This document shows positions 14,383 through 22,784 of a stretch of 25,912 bases of DNA, piece after piece. Source of the stretch: VBAS01 sp964581455 (GTDB lineage: Bacteria > Bacteroidota > Bacteroidia > Chitinophagales > Chitinophagaceae); assembly GCA_964581455.1 (NCBI GenBank), contig CAZOOT010000035.1:1-25912 (forward strand), read 5' to 3'. Both the position numbers and the translations under genes were made by a program. How positions within the stretch are numbered: the first letter of the stretch is position 1; each line of letters opens with the position of its first letter. Below the pieces are notes generated by a model. That model worked only from the letters and a program-made list of their open reading frames with translations. It was not told the origin of the DNA and searched no databases.

Positions 14383-16800
14383 TTGAAAAAACTCATCACA
14401 GTTTCTGCAGTTATTCTTTTCTTCTACTCAACCTTATATGCCCAAAAAGAGGTTCGTGGAATTATTTCAGGCAACCTGATAGATGAGTCTAAAAAAGCAA
14501 TTCCCGATGTAACCGTCCAGCTTATTTCAATTGAAAAAAACAATTCAGTTCGTTCTGTTGTTTCTGATAAAAACGGATTTTTTCAATTTATCGAAATTCC
14601 TTTTTCCTTTTATAAATTAAAATTTACACATACTGGTTTGCAAACCCTGGAAATTGACAGCATTCATTTTCGTGAAGAAAGGTTTGATTTTAACCTGAAT
14701 GATATTATGCTGAAACAGCTTAAAGAAAATGAACTGAAGGAAGTTATTATTTATGCTGAAAAACCTTTGGTAGAATCTAAAGAAGGAAATATAACTTTCA
14801 ATGCAGGTGAATCAGCAATAGCAGCTGGCAGCTCTTTGGGTGAATTGTTGAACAGTGTTCCTCTTGTTACAAAAGACCCGGATGGGAAAATATTACTCAG
14901 GGGGAAAGAACCAAGGATATTGGTAGATGATAAACCGGTTGAACTGAATCTTCAGCAATTACAGGATTTGCTGGAATCAATGCCTGGTAGTTCAATTGAA
15001 AAAATAGAAGTCATGACCAATCCACCAGCACAATATGCCAATGAACAGGGTGGCGTGATTAACATTGTAACTAAGAAAGGAAAAGTAGGCATGGGAGGAC
15101 GGCTTGCCATATCTGGCGGCACAAGAGGAGAAGGCAGTATCAATGGAAGTTTTAATTACAGGAAAAATAAATTTTCGATGAACTTTAATATGGGAGCAGG
15201 TCTTAATCGTTTTATTACTGAAGGCAGCTCCATTAGAAAAAATACTTATAGTGATTCAACCAATCATTTAAATACCATTAGTAATTCCTTGAATAAAAAT
15301 ACAAGACCCAATATGCGATTGGTATTGGATTATGAATTAAAAAAGAATCATCAACTTAATTTTGTTTTTAATAAAAACCTGAATGATTTTAATAATAACA
15401 GTATGACCCGGTACATTAACCTGAACCGGTTTGACCAGGTATATAAACTGAGTGAAAGAAATATCAATAGCGATGGATTGGGAAATAATACCAGTTTTAA
15501 TCTTACTTATTCAATCAAAGGAAAAGCCGCCGGTGAACAATTCAGGATATTAGCCGGCGCCAATTTTTCAAGAAATGATAATGACCGGCTTTATTTTCAG
15601 CAGTTCTTTAATCCGGATCATTCACCGAATGGTATTGATTCCACACAGCTTCAATTGAATGATACCCGAAGCAATGGTTTTAATACAAGAATTAGTTACG
15701 ACAAGCCTTTAATTCCGGGAAAAACTTTTTTATCCGTAGGATCCGCCTATAATCGCAGCAATAGTCATGTGCTTGTAGATGCATCCTATAAAAAGAAACC
15801 TGAGGGTGTTTATCATACACTGGATCTGCTCAGTAATGATTTTAAGTTCCACCAGGATATCCTGAATTTCCGTGCATCTGTGAAGCAGGTACTGGCAAAG
15901 ATGTTCAGTATGACATCAGGACTGGCTGTGGAAGCAACTACCATCGGGTTTGAATTATTAAAGGATAACCGTAATGTAAATAATCATTATTGGAATTATT
16001 TACCATTTGCCAATATCAATAAGAATTGGAATGATAAATTTTCAATTACGCTTGCATACAGAAGAACAATCCGGCGCCCCGGAATTAATGAACTTAATCC
16101 TGCCATTGATTTTTCGGATCCATATAATGTACGTTTTGGAAATTATCAGCTGGAGCCATCACTTACGCATGATTTCAATCTTGTTTTCAGCCGAACCAGG
16201 CCAAAATATTTTCTAAACCTAGGCATGGGTTATAATATTGTGGAGGATGTTTTCAGCCAGATCAGAACCCTGCTGCCTGAGGGAAAGACACAGATCACCT
16301 GGGAAAATATAAGCGGACGTAAAGAATACGAGATCAGTTCCTGGAACGGTTATACGGTGAGTAATAAAATAAAAATCAATTTCAGTACTACCTATACCTA
16401 TTTTGTGTACAGTGAATTTGATAAAACGGTTAGAAAATTTCGTAATGGAGGATCATTTATATCTAATTTCAGCAGCAATTATACAATGAAGGAGGTCATG
16501 AATTTTACAGGAAGTTTTAACCTGAACCGGTTTGCCAATCCACAGGGTTCGGTTAGCTGGAATCTGGGCATGAATCTCGGCGTGCAAAGAAAATTCTTGA
16601 ACAAAAGATTTATCGTAACCATCAATGTGATTGATCCGTTCAGGGATCAGAAAACCAATCGGTTTACCTATGGAAAAAATTTCGAAGTCAGTTCTTATAA
16701 TAAAACACTGACAAGGAATTATAAAATTTCCCTGGCTTATAATTTTATTAAGATTGCAAAAAAGAAACCCGGGATTCAAAATTTAATAAAGAAGACCTAA
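14383..16800 (+). CDS. TonB-dependent-type outer membrane beta-barrel protein
   Basis: The 805-residue protein begins with a TTG start, since no ATG lies in frame between the upstream stop at 14353 and the signal peptide. The signal peptide (residues 1-20) ends in TLYAQ. A carboxypeptidase-regulatory-like beta-sandwich follows (about 25-110). The plug domain (about 135-232) has LLNSVPLV, ILVDDKPVEL, SSIEKIEVMTNPPAQY and GGVINIVTKKG. The remainder is a barrel of the outer-membrane-beta-barrel family (PF14905 type) with many alternating aromatic strands. No SusD partner is adjacent, so it is not a classic SusCD glycan system. The substrate is unknown. I did not see an obvious TonB box, and regulation is not evident apart from the promoter box. 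Confidence 0.88.
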   Translation: MKKLITVSAVILFFYSTLYAQKEVRGIISGNLIDESKKAIPDVTVQLISIEKNNSVRSVVSDKNGFFQFIEIPFSFYKLKFTHTGLQTLEIDSIHFREERFDFNLNDIMLKQLKENELKEVIIYAEKPLVESKEGNITFNAGESAIAAGSSLGELLNSVPLVTKDPDGKILLRGKEPRILVDDKPVELNLQQLQDLLESMPGSSIEKIEVMTNPPAQYANEQGGVINIVTKKGKVGMGGRLAISGGTRGEGSINGSFNYRKNKFSMNFNMGAGLNRFITEGSSIRKNTYSDSTNHLNTISNSLNKNTRPNMRLVLDYELKKNHQLNFVFNKNLNDFNNNSMTRYINLNRFDQVYKLSERNINSDGLGNNTSFNLTYSIKGKAAGEQFRILAGANFSRNDNDRLYFQQFFNPDHSPNGIDSTQLQLNDTRSNGFNTRISYDKPLIPGKTFLSVGSAYNRSNSHVLVDASYKKKPEGVYHTLDLLSNDFKFHQDILNFRASVKQVLAKMFSMTSGLAVEATTIGFELLKDNRNVNNHYWNYLPFANINKNWNDKFSITLAYRRTIRRPGINELNPAIDFSDPYNVRFGNYQLEPSLTHDFNLVFSRTRPKYFLNLGMGYNIVEDVFSQIRTLLPEGKTQITWENISGRKEYEISSWNGYTVSNKIKINFSTTYTYFVYSEFDKTVRKFRNGGSFISNFSSNYTMKEVMNFTGSFNLNRFANPQGSVSWNLGMNLGVQRKFLNKRFIVTINVIDPFRDQKTNRFTYGKNFEVSSYNKTLTRNYKISLAYNFIKIAKKKPGIQNLIKKT

Positions 16801-16825
16801 GCAAATTGGTATGGGTCAGAAAAAA

Positions 16826-17338
16826 TTATTCTATTTTAATTTTCAGCCTGCTTTTTAACCAGCTTTCCCTGATTGGCACCATCCATTTGTTTTCTAATTC
16901 CTCTTTTGACTGAACCAGGTTATTAAAATAAAGCGTTTCACTGCTGATAAACTCATTCTCAAAAGCATATTGAAGCTGGGTGAGGGGAAGCAACTGAATT
17001 TTATCTTTTATGACAAAAGCCAATGTATTTCTATCAAACATATTTACCTCAAATCTTTGTTCAATGTCCTTGATCAGTCTTACTGAACTATCCGTACTGC
17101 AGCCACTCACCCCGGTTGCTTTTTCATCTGCCATCAGGATAATAAACTGGCCAAAGAACAGGAACCCCGCACCTTTTACTGCTTTTCCATGGCTTTGCCA
17201 TACAGTTGAAAAATTATTTAATAATTCTTCTATCGTCAACGCTTCATTTAAGCTGAAAATTCTGCTTGCCTGGTAGATCCAGACTCTTGATTCTGATGAA
17301 AAATCCGGGGGAAGTAAATGTTTGTATTCGAAATTCAT
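16826..17338 (-). CDS. Unknown Bacteroidota protein with GCSTDSSV motif
   Basis: The 170-residue soluble protein has no signal peptide or membrane helix. The N-terminal half contains SRVWIYQASRIFS and a helix followed by WQSHGKAVKG. The centre has the strand FIILMADEKATGVSGCSTDS and then SVRLIKDIEQRF. The VSGCSTDSSV stretch is the strongest conserved-looking motif, and its Cys80 with nearby Ser/Asp could be a functional site. Relatives in Bacteroidota are often labelled ABC transporter ATPase, but no Walker A or signature motif is present, so that label is not supported. It lies 9 bases downstream of the Fe-S protein gene and is probably co-transcribed. Confidence 0.7.
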   Translation of the reverse strand: MNFEYKHLLPPDFSSESRVWIYQASRIFSLNEALTIEELLNNFSTVWQSHGKAVKGAGFLFFGQFIILMADEKATGVSGCSTDSSVRLIKDIEQRFEVNMFDRNTLAFVIKDKIQLLPLTQLQYAFENEFISSETLYFNNLVQSKEELENKWMVPIRESWLKSRLKIKIE

Positions 17339-17347
17339 TTTGCAAAG

Positions 17348-18127
17348 TTAAACCATAGAAGCGGCAATCAATTCTGCCACGTCCATTACCTGTATACTGT
17401 CTTCTTTTTCTGCCTGTTTTACGCCATCGGTCATCATTGTATTGCAGAAAGGGCAGGCTGATGCAATAACTGATGCCCCTGTGCCAATTGCTTCATTTGT
17501 CCTTTCCGTACTGATTCTTGTATCTCCTTTTTCTTCTTCCTTAAACATCTGGGCACCTCCTGCACCACAGCATAACCCGGTTGTTCTGCATCTTTTCATT
17601 TCAATTAATTCCGCATCCAAAGCTTCCAATACCTTGCGTGGGGCTTCATATATATTATTGGATCTTCCCAGGTAACAACTATCGTGGTAAGTAATTTTTT
17701 TTCCTTTGAAAGAGCCTTCCTCTTTCATTTTGATTTTTCCCTCATCAATCAACTGTTGCAGAAATGAAGTATGATGGATGACTTCATAATTTCCTCCTAA
17801 TGCCGGGTATTCATTTTTTAGGGTATTGAAACAATGCGGACAGGCAGTAACTATTTTCCTGATAGAATAATTATTCAGGATCTGAATATTCTGGTATGCC
17901 ATCATCTGGAACATAAATTCATTTCCTGCACGCCTCACCGGATCGCCTGTACACATTTCTTCTTTTCCCAAAATAGCATAATTGATCCCTAGTTTGTGTA
18001 AGATGGTCACAAATGCCCTGGTAATTTTCTGTGCCCGCTGATCAAAGCTGCCGGCACAACCCACCCAAAACAATATTTCAGGATTTTCTCCTGCTGCAAT
18101 TTTTTCTGATACAATTGGTACATTCAT
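17348..18127 (-). CDS. CCG-domain Fe-S protein (heterodisulfide reductase B-like)
   Basis: The 259-residue protein has two cysteine-rich CCG domains of the kind found in HdrB, LutA/YkgE and GlpC. The first has Cys24 (WVGCAGS), Cys59 and the CPHC pair (Cys96, Cys99). The second has HDSCYLG (Cys151), the Cys-Cys-Gly at 186-188 and CPFC (Cys225, Cys228). Such domains bind a [4Fe-4S] or noncubane cluster and act in electron transfer or thiol/lactate redox reactions. No signal peptide is visible. Relatives usually sit beside a ferredoxin-type partner with classical 4Fe-4S motifs, and none is found within this window. It starts 3 bases after the DUF4190-like gene stops. Confidence 0.85.
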   Translation of the reverse strand: MNVPIVSEKIAAGENPEILFWVGCAGSFDQRAQKITRAFVTILHKLGINYAILGKEEMCTGDPVRRAGNEFMFQMMAYQNIQILNNYSIRKIVTACPHCFNTLKNEYPALGGNYEVIHHTSFLQQLIDEGKIKMKEEGSFKGKKITYHDSCYLGRSNNIYEAPRKVLEALDAELIEMKRCRTTGLCCGAGGAQMFKEEEKGDTRISTERTNEAIGTGASVIASACPFCNTMMTDGVKQAEKEDSIQVMDVAELIAASMV

Positions 18128-18130
18128 AAA

Positions 18131-18658
18131 TCAGGAGAAAGTTACTAATTTAAATGCACCATCTGATATAAGTACACCATAGATAAGAAAACCGACTAAA
18201 ATCAATCCTAAAGTAAGAATGGATAATCCCATGGCTGTCCTTGCTTTTTTATCTTCGTTATCTTCTTTTAAAGACTTTGAGGCCATAACTATACTGATGA
18301 TTGATAAAGTAATGGATAAGGGAATAATGATAAGTGTTATTAAACTGAGAATACTCAATAAAAAAGCTGTCTTAGATCGCTTTGAGTAAGTTTCTTTCTC
18401 CTTGTTTTTTATTTCCTTTTTTGCTTTTATCTGAATTAGTTTAAATGCAATTTTCTCCTTCAGTTTTAATTTTCTTACTGAAAGTTTTTCCACATCCTTC
18501 ACCCTCATTTTTAAAAAATCTTCTGCAGAGAAAGCTGGTTGGTTGACATTTTTTTCATTTTTAAAAACAGGTGGTATTACTGACAGTGAATAAAGGGTGG
18601 GTTTCGCAAAACATTCAATAGAGAAAAACACAATGGCTAAAATTAAAAACCGGCGCAT
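18131..18658 (-). CDS. Small exported/membrane protein, DUF4190-like C terminus
   Basis: The 175-residue protein has an N-terminal signal peptide (about 1-18, ending ECFA). A long, highly charged Lys/Glu helix follows (about 44-95, e.g. RKLKLKEKIAFKL), probably coiled coil. Two membrane helices (about 97-125 and 143-165) are joined by a short charged loop. The pair of helices with SIISIVMASKSL resembles DUF4190-type modules of unknown function. The gene overlaps no neighbour but is only 3 bases ahead of the Fe-S gene, suggesting co-transcription. I cannot assign a role. Confidence 0.65.
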   Translation of the reverse strand: MRRFLILAIVFFSIECFAKPTLYSLSVIPPVFKNEKNVNQPAFSAEDFLKMRVKDVEKLSVRKLKLKEKIAFKLIQIKAKKEIKNKEKETYSKRSKTAFLLSILSLITLIIIPLSITLSIISIVMASKSLKEDNEDKKARTAMGLSILTLGLILVGFLIYGVLISDGAFKLVTFS

Positions 18659-18732
18659 GCAGATTCTGGTTTAAGCGTTAAAAATAAAAGGTAAAAATTA
18701 AAGCACAAAAAAGAGTTATGATTTTCAAATCA

Positions 18733-18740
18733 TATTTTTG
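18733..18740 (+). promoter_or_regulatory. -7 promoter box for the ATP-grasp gene
   Basis: TATTTTTG matches TAnnTTTG and ends 10 bases before the ATG at 18751. It lies inside the longer open frame starting at 18718, so transcription should begin after that ATG. The leader would be only a few bases long. No -33 TTTG is evident. Confidence 0.4.
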
Positions 18741-18750
18741 CTCACTTGCC

Positions 18751-19794
18751 ATGAATATTAAAAACTTTTTCAGGAGATTAACCAATTGGGAACTCTGGCC
18801 ATTCTATGTCCTGTATTTTCCAATAGGATTTGTCTGGTTCTGGTATTGTTTGAAAGCAAGATCATTCTGGTTCTTTAGTTCTTCCAACCCAACCATTACG
18901 TTCGGAGGATTTGAAGGAGAAAGCAAGAAAGAAATGTATGAACAATTGCCGGAATCATCTTATCCAAAAACCATATATATACTTCCGGGAATTCCATTTG
19001 AAGATGTAAAGCAAGCAATAGAAGCAAATGGATTTACATACCCTTTTATCGTAAAGCCCGATGTGGGAATGAAAGGTATTCTTTTCAGAAATATTGATAA
19101 TGAAGAACAGCTAATGAAATATCATCAGCGGATTCCTGTAGAATATATTGTACAGGACCTGATTGATATGCCTGTAGAATTAAGTGTATTTTATTACAGG
19201 CATCCTGCGCAAAAAAAAGGAACGATCAGCGGGTTGATCCAAAAAGAATTGCTGGAAGTTTTTGGAGATGGCAAATCCACACTTTGGGAATTGATCCTGA
19301 AACATCCCCGTGCAAAATTAAGACTGGATGAAATGAAACACCGGCATGAACACAGGCTCAACAGGGTTTTAGACAAGAACCAGCATTTTTATCTTTCCTA
19401 TGCAGGTAATCATAACAGGGGAGCAAGATTTATTAACCTGTATCACCAGGTGGATGAAAAGTTATTGAAAGTGTTTGATGATCTCAGCCATTATACTGAC
19501 AAATTTTATTACGGACGATATGATATCAAGTGTACCTCACTGGATGATCTCAAAGAAGGGAAGAATTATTCCATCCTGGAGTTTAATGGTTGCGGTGCAG
19601 AACCCAATCATATTTATGATGCGGGAATAAGTATCTGGCAGGCTTATAAAGAAATCCTGAAACACTGGAAAGTATTATACCAGATAAGCAAGTATAATCA
19701 TGAAAATGGCACAGCTTACTGGTCCTTTAAAAAAGGGAAGGATTTTTTAAAAAAATCGCAGGAGCATTTTAAACTACTGGAAAAATTTGATTAA
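18751..19794 (+). CDS. ATP-grasp superfamily protein with N-terminal hydrophobic segment
   Basis: Starting at 18751 the protein has 347 residues. The N terminus holds an aromatic, hydrophobic stretch (about 16-37, FYVLYFPIGFVWFWY) that may sit in or on the membrane. From about residue 60 an ATP-grasp fold is visible. FIVKPDVGMKG (99-109) has the nucleotide-binding Lys102, IVQDLIDMPVELSV follows as a hinge strand, YGRYDIK (254-260) has Asp258, and LEFNGCGAEP (276-285) has Glu277 and Asn279 as metal ligands. This family ligates a carboxylate to an amine or similar nucleophile; relatives are often labelled D-alanine-D-alanine ligase, but the substrate region differs and I would not name one. It stands alone, divergent from the - strand Fe-S group. 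Confidence 0.75.
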   Translation: MNIKNFFRRLTNWELWPFYVLYFPIGFVWFWYCLKARSFWFFSSSNPTITFGGFEGESKKEMYEQLPESSYPKTIYILPGIPFEDVKQAIEANGFTYPFIVKPDVGMKGILFRNIDNEEQLMKYHQRIPVEYIVQDLIDMPVELSVFYYRHPAQKKGTISGLIQKELLEVFGDGKSTLWELILKHPRAKLRLDEMKHRHEHRLNRVLDKNQHFYLSYAGNHNRGARFINLYHQVDEKLLKVFDDLSHYTDKFYYGRYDIKCTSLDDLKEGKNYSILEFNGCGAEPNHIYDAGISIWQAYKEILKHWKVLYQISKYNHENGTAYWSFKKGKDFLKKSQEHFKLLEKFD

Positions 19795-19914
19795 GCTTAC
19801 CTTGAACTTTCTTTAGCTTTATTCCTGTTAAAATATCAGAATCTATATTATGGAAGCAACGATTTAATATAAAATCACGTTCTTTATAGTGGATAACGAA
19901 CACTGATTAATTCA

Positions 19915-19932
19915 ATCAGAATTAAACGATTT
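19915..19932 (+). repeat. 18-base motif ahead of the YceI gene (copy 1)
   Basis: ATCAGAATTAAACGATTT lies 35-52 bases before the start codon at 19967. It differs from the copy at 21338-21355 at two positions. Possible shared leader or operator element; chance similarity in AT-rich DNA cannot be excluded. Confidence 0.25.
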
Positions 19933-19966
19933 ATCCGGATATTCATCAGAGAACAATAAATATTTC

Positions 19967-20509
19967 ATGAAGCAAGCAGTCCTTTATTTTATTTCATTAT
20001 TTCTGATTTTTACTTTAGCAGCACAGAATTATACACCGATTGATACCGGATCCAAGGTGAAATTTATCATTAAAAATTTTGGCATAAATACCGCAGGTAC
20101 ACTGGAAGGTTTGAGTGGTAATATCGTTTTTGATCAGAATAATCTTTTCATTGCTGAATTCAATGTGAGTGTGGAGGCTAAAACAATAGATACCGACATA
20201 AATGCAAGGGATAATCATATTAGAAAAGATGAATACCTGGATGTTGAAAAGTACCCAAGGATCAGTTTTAGATCCACAAAGGTTACCAAAACCAATATGC
20301 CTGAGTATTTATATGTCTTTGGCAACCTCACAATAAAAGATGTAACCCAGGAAGTGAAATTCCCATTTACGGTTACAGCTAAAGACGGAGGCTATCTTTT
20401 CGAAGGGGAATTTAAAATTAACCGCCGTGATTTTGGGGTTGGGGGAAGAAGCTTTTCCTTATCTGATGAACTGAAAGTTGAACTTTCGGTTTTTGCAAAA
20501 AAGCAATAG
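19967..20509 (+). CDS. YceI family periplasmic lipid-binding-like protein
   Basis: The 180-residue protein has a signal peptide (about 1-19, ending LAAQ) and then the YceI lipocalin-like barrel. Family marks are SKVKFIIKNFGI at the start, SVEAKTIDTDINARDNHIR (about 68-86), YLDVEKYPRISFRS, and the end segment INRRDFGVGG. YceI proteins bind isoprenoid or other hydrophobic ligands in the periplasm. The 172 bases before it hold no obvious promoter box. They do contain the motif ATCAGAATTAAACGATTT at 19915-19932, a near copy of one ahead of the APC permease gene. Confidence 0.9.
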   Translation: MKQAVLYFISLFLIFTLAAQNYTPIDTGSKVKFIIKNFGINTAGTLEGLSGNIVFDQNNLFIAEFNVSVEAKTIDTDINARDNHIRKDEYLDVEKYPRISFRSTKVTKTNMPEYLYVFGNLTIKDVTQEVKFPFTVTAKDGGYLFEGEFKINRRDFGVGGRSFSLSDELKVELSVFAKKQ

Positions 20510-20636
20510 TACCTCAGTTTAATTTTTTTCGATCAATCTTATCCGGGTATATCTTAATCCCAGTTTTGATGCTGGGCCGGCGTTCTCTAAAAAATCATAA
20601 CTCGTTTTCATTTATTTCATTTCGTATTTTCGGCCA

Positions 20637-21332
20637 ATGCATCCTTTGCTGAAAATATTCTTTGTGGGTATGCTCGTGAGTTTTCTGGGCTCCTTACCCC
20701 TGGGAACTTTGAATATAGCTGCCATGCAGATTTCTATATCGGATGGCATTAAATCCGGAATTTTGTTTTCAGTAGGATCTTTAATAGCGGAAATTATTTA
20801 TGTCCGGCTTTCATTGGTTGCGATGGACTGGATACGAAAAAAAGAAAAAATCTTTCTGATCCTGGAATGGATTACAGTATTCATTGTTGCTGCACTTGCA
20901 TTTTTTAGTTTTTATGCAGCTACTCAACCTGCTGTAGAAAAAAACATTATTCTCAGCAGCAGCCTTCCTCCAATATTTCTGGGATTTGTCATGAGTGCTG
21001 TTAATCCGGTACAAATTCCTTTTTGGTTTGGATGGAGTACGGTTTTGTTCACTAAAAAAATATTGCTTCCGAAAAAAGATCACTATAACCTTTATATAGT
21101 GGGTATCGGGTTCGGTACTTTTATTGGTAATTGCATATTTATATTCGGTGGCAGGTTTGCTGCTGAAAAACTCAATAATAACCAGCATATATTAAATTGG
21201 GTCATCGGAGGAATATTTGCCCTAACAGCACTGATCCAGCTTTGGAAAATTTATGCTAAAAAAGATGCAGCACATAAACTTAATCATCCGGAAGAAGTGA
21301 CGCATGGGGTAGAAAATAAAATCAATCTTTAA
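20637..21332 (+). CDS. LysE/RhtB family exporter-like membrane protein
   Basis: The 231-residue protein has six likely membrane helices and the LysE family entry motif GSLPLGTLNIAAMQIS (about 18-33). The second conserved helix region is VMSAVNPVQIPFWFGW. Family members export amino acids or similar small molecules across the inner membrane; the substrate here is unknown. A box TATTTTCG at 20625-20632 is similar to the Bacteroidota -7 element, but only 4 bases separate it from the ATG. Either transcripts are nearly leaderless, translation starts at the later Met12, or the box is chance. The APC permease follows after 42 bases on the same strand. Confidence 0.82.
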   Translation: MHPLLKIFFVGMLVSFLGSLPLGTLNIAAMQISISDGIKSGILFSVGSLIAEIIYVRLSLVAMDWIRKKEKIFLILEWITVFIVAALAFFSFYAATQPAVEKNIILSSSLPPIFLGFVMSAVNPVQIPFWFGWSTVLFTKKILLPKKDHYNLYIVGIGFGTFIGNCIFIFGGRFAAEKLNNNQHILNWVIGGIFALTALIQLWKIYAKKDAAHKLNHPEEVTHGVENKINL

Positions 21333-21337
21333 TTATC

Positions 21338-21355
21338 ATCAGAACTAAACGGTTT
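21338..21355 (+). repeat. 18-base motif ahead of the APC permease gene (copy 2)
   Basis: ATCAGAACTAAACGGTTT lies 20-37 bases before the start codon at 21375, matching 16 of 18 bases of the copy at 19915-19932. Confidence 0.25.
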
Positions 21356-21374
21356 TTTATACTTAATTTCCCTT

Positions 21375-22784
21375 ATGTCTTCACCACAACTTAGCCGTAC
21401 CCTGAATCTCCGCCTGGTAACCATTTTTGTTGTGGCAAGTATCCTGGGTTCCGGGGTATATAAAAAAGTAGCACCGATGGCTGATACTTTAAATTCATCC
21501 GGCTGGGTATTGCTGGTATGGGTATTGGGTGGTATAATAAGTTTATTTGGGGCCTTGAGTTATGCTGAAGTAGCCGGACTTTTGGCTGACACCGGCGGTG
21601 ATTATGCCTATTATAAAAAGATTTATAATCGCTTCTTTGCTTTTCAATTTGGGTGGACATCTTTTACAATTATTCAAACCGCAGCAATTTCATCCCTGTC
21701 ATATGTTTTTGCAGAATCACTGAATAGTATTGTACATATTCCGCCAATGTTTACTTCGTTTGCAGATATAAACCTGGCCGGAATATTCTATCCTTTTAAA
21801 GATTTTAATATAAAGTTTACTGCCATCGTATTGATCATTTTACTTACCTGGATAAATAAGGCGGGTTTAAAAAAAGGAGCCTGGATAAGTACAGTCATTT
21901 TATTTCTTGTTGTTACAGGAATATTCAGCATTATTGTATTTGGATTGAGTAGCACCGAAGCAGATATTTCCAGGACTTTTTCATTTGAATCTGTCAGTGA
22001 TCAGCCGGTAACATTCAGTGCTGTGTTCACTGGTTTGTTAGCAGCATTCTGGGGTTACCAGGGTTGGGCATCCGTTGGTTTTATTGGTGGAGAAACTAAA
22101 AATGCAAACAGAAATCTTCCGCTGGGTATTGCCTTCGGGGTTTTAATAATCATATTAATTTATTTGTTGGTGAATACTGCTTACCTGTCTTTATTGACTG
22201 TTGCAGAATTAAAACAGATCAATCAAAGCGGAACCAGTATTGCTGCAATTGAAGCCGTCAAGGTTTTCTGGGGCAGGGGAGGTGAGTTGTTTATCGGCAT
22301 ATTAATCTTCATGACCACATTGGGTTGTACACATATGACCATCATCACCAGTTGCCGGGTTTATTATGCGATGGCAAATGAAGGATTGTTTTTTAAAAAA
22401 GCAGCTTTGCTAAATAAAAATGCTGTACCTGCTAATTCCCTGCTATTTCAGTGCATCTGGGGATGCTTATTGGTGCTTTCCGGCTCATTTGATCAGCTGA
22501 CGGATATGGTTATTTTCGCCATTTTTATTTTTTATGGAGCCACTGCATTTGGGGTTTTTCTATTAAGAAAAAGAATGCCGGATGCCAATCGTCCATATAA
22601 AGTTTGGGGCTATCCTTTTGTTCCTGCAATTGTTATTTTATTTTCTGCCGGACTTTTTATCAATACCATTATTGTTCAGCCAAGGGAAGCCGGCATTGGT
22701 ACCATCCTGATGCTTACTGGAATACCGATGTGGTATTTTTTCAAAAAGAAAAATAAACTCAATTCCCCAGATGATTCCAATTGA
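21375..22784 (+). CDS. APC superfamily amino acid permease
   Basis: The 469-residue inner membrane protein has about twelve membrane helices. The first carries the substrate-binding unwound motif ASILGSGVYKK (21-31), which corresponds to the GSGIF/GxGIF motif of APC transporters. FWGYQGWASVGFIGGETKNANRNLP (in the sixth helix and following loop, about 230-254) is the second family hallmark. Proteins of this branch move amino acids by proton symport or exchange; the particular amino acid is not evident. It ends by running 26 bases into the 3' end of the convergent M14 peptidase gene. Confidence 0.88.
   Translation: MSSPQLSRTLNLRLVTIFVVASILGSGVYKKVAPMADTLNSSGWVLLVWVLGGIISLFGALSYAEVAGLLADTGGDYAYYKKIYNRFFAFQFGWTSFTIIQTAAISSLSYVFAESLNSIVHIPPMFTSFADINLAGIFYPFKDFNIKFTAIVLIILLTWINKAGLKKGAWISTVILFLVVTGIFSIIVFGLSSTEADISRTFSFESVSDQPVTFSAVFTGLLAAFWGYQGWASVGFIGGETKNANRNLPLGIAFGVLIIILIYLLVNTAYLSLLTVAELKQINQSGTSIAAIEAVKVFWGRGGELFIGILIFMTTLGCTHMTIITSCRVYYAMANEGLFFKKAALLNKNAVPANSLLFQCIWGCLLVLSGSFDQLTDMVIFAIFIFYGATAFGVFLLRKRMPDANRPYKVWGYPFVPAIVILFSAGLFINTIIVQPREAGIGTILMLTGIPMWYFFKKKNKLNSPDDSN

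Noticed and set aside
14383..16800. SusC-type polysaccharide utilisation locus
   Set aside because: No SusD gene, glycoside hydrolase or sensor lies near, and the barrel is of the shorter outer-membrane-beta-barrel family.
20559..20576. CCCAG/CTGGG hairpin after the YceI gene as a terminator
   Set aside because: The stem is only five pairs and has no T-run on either strand.
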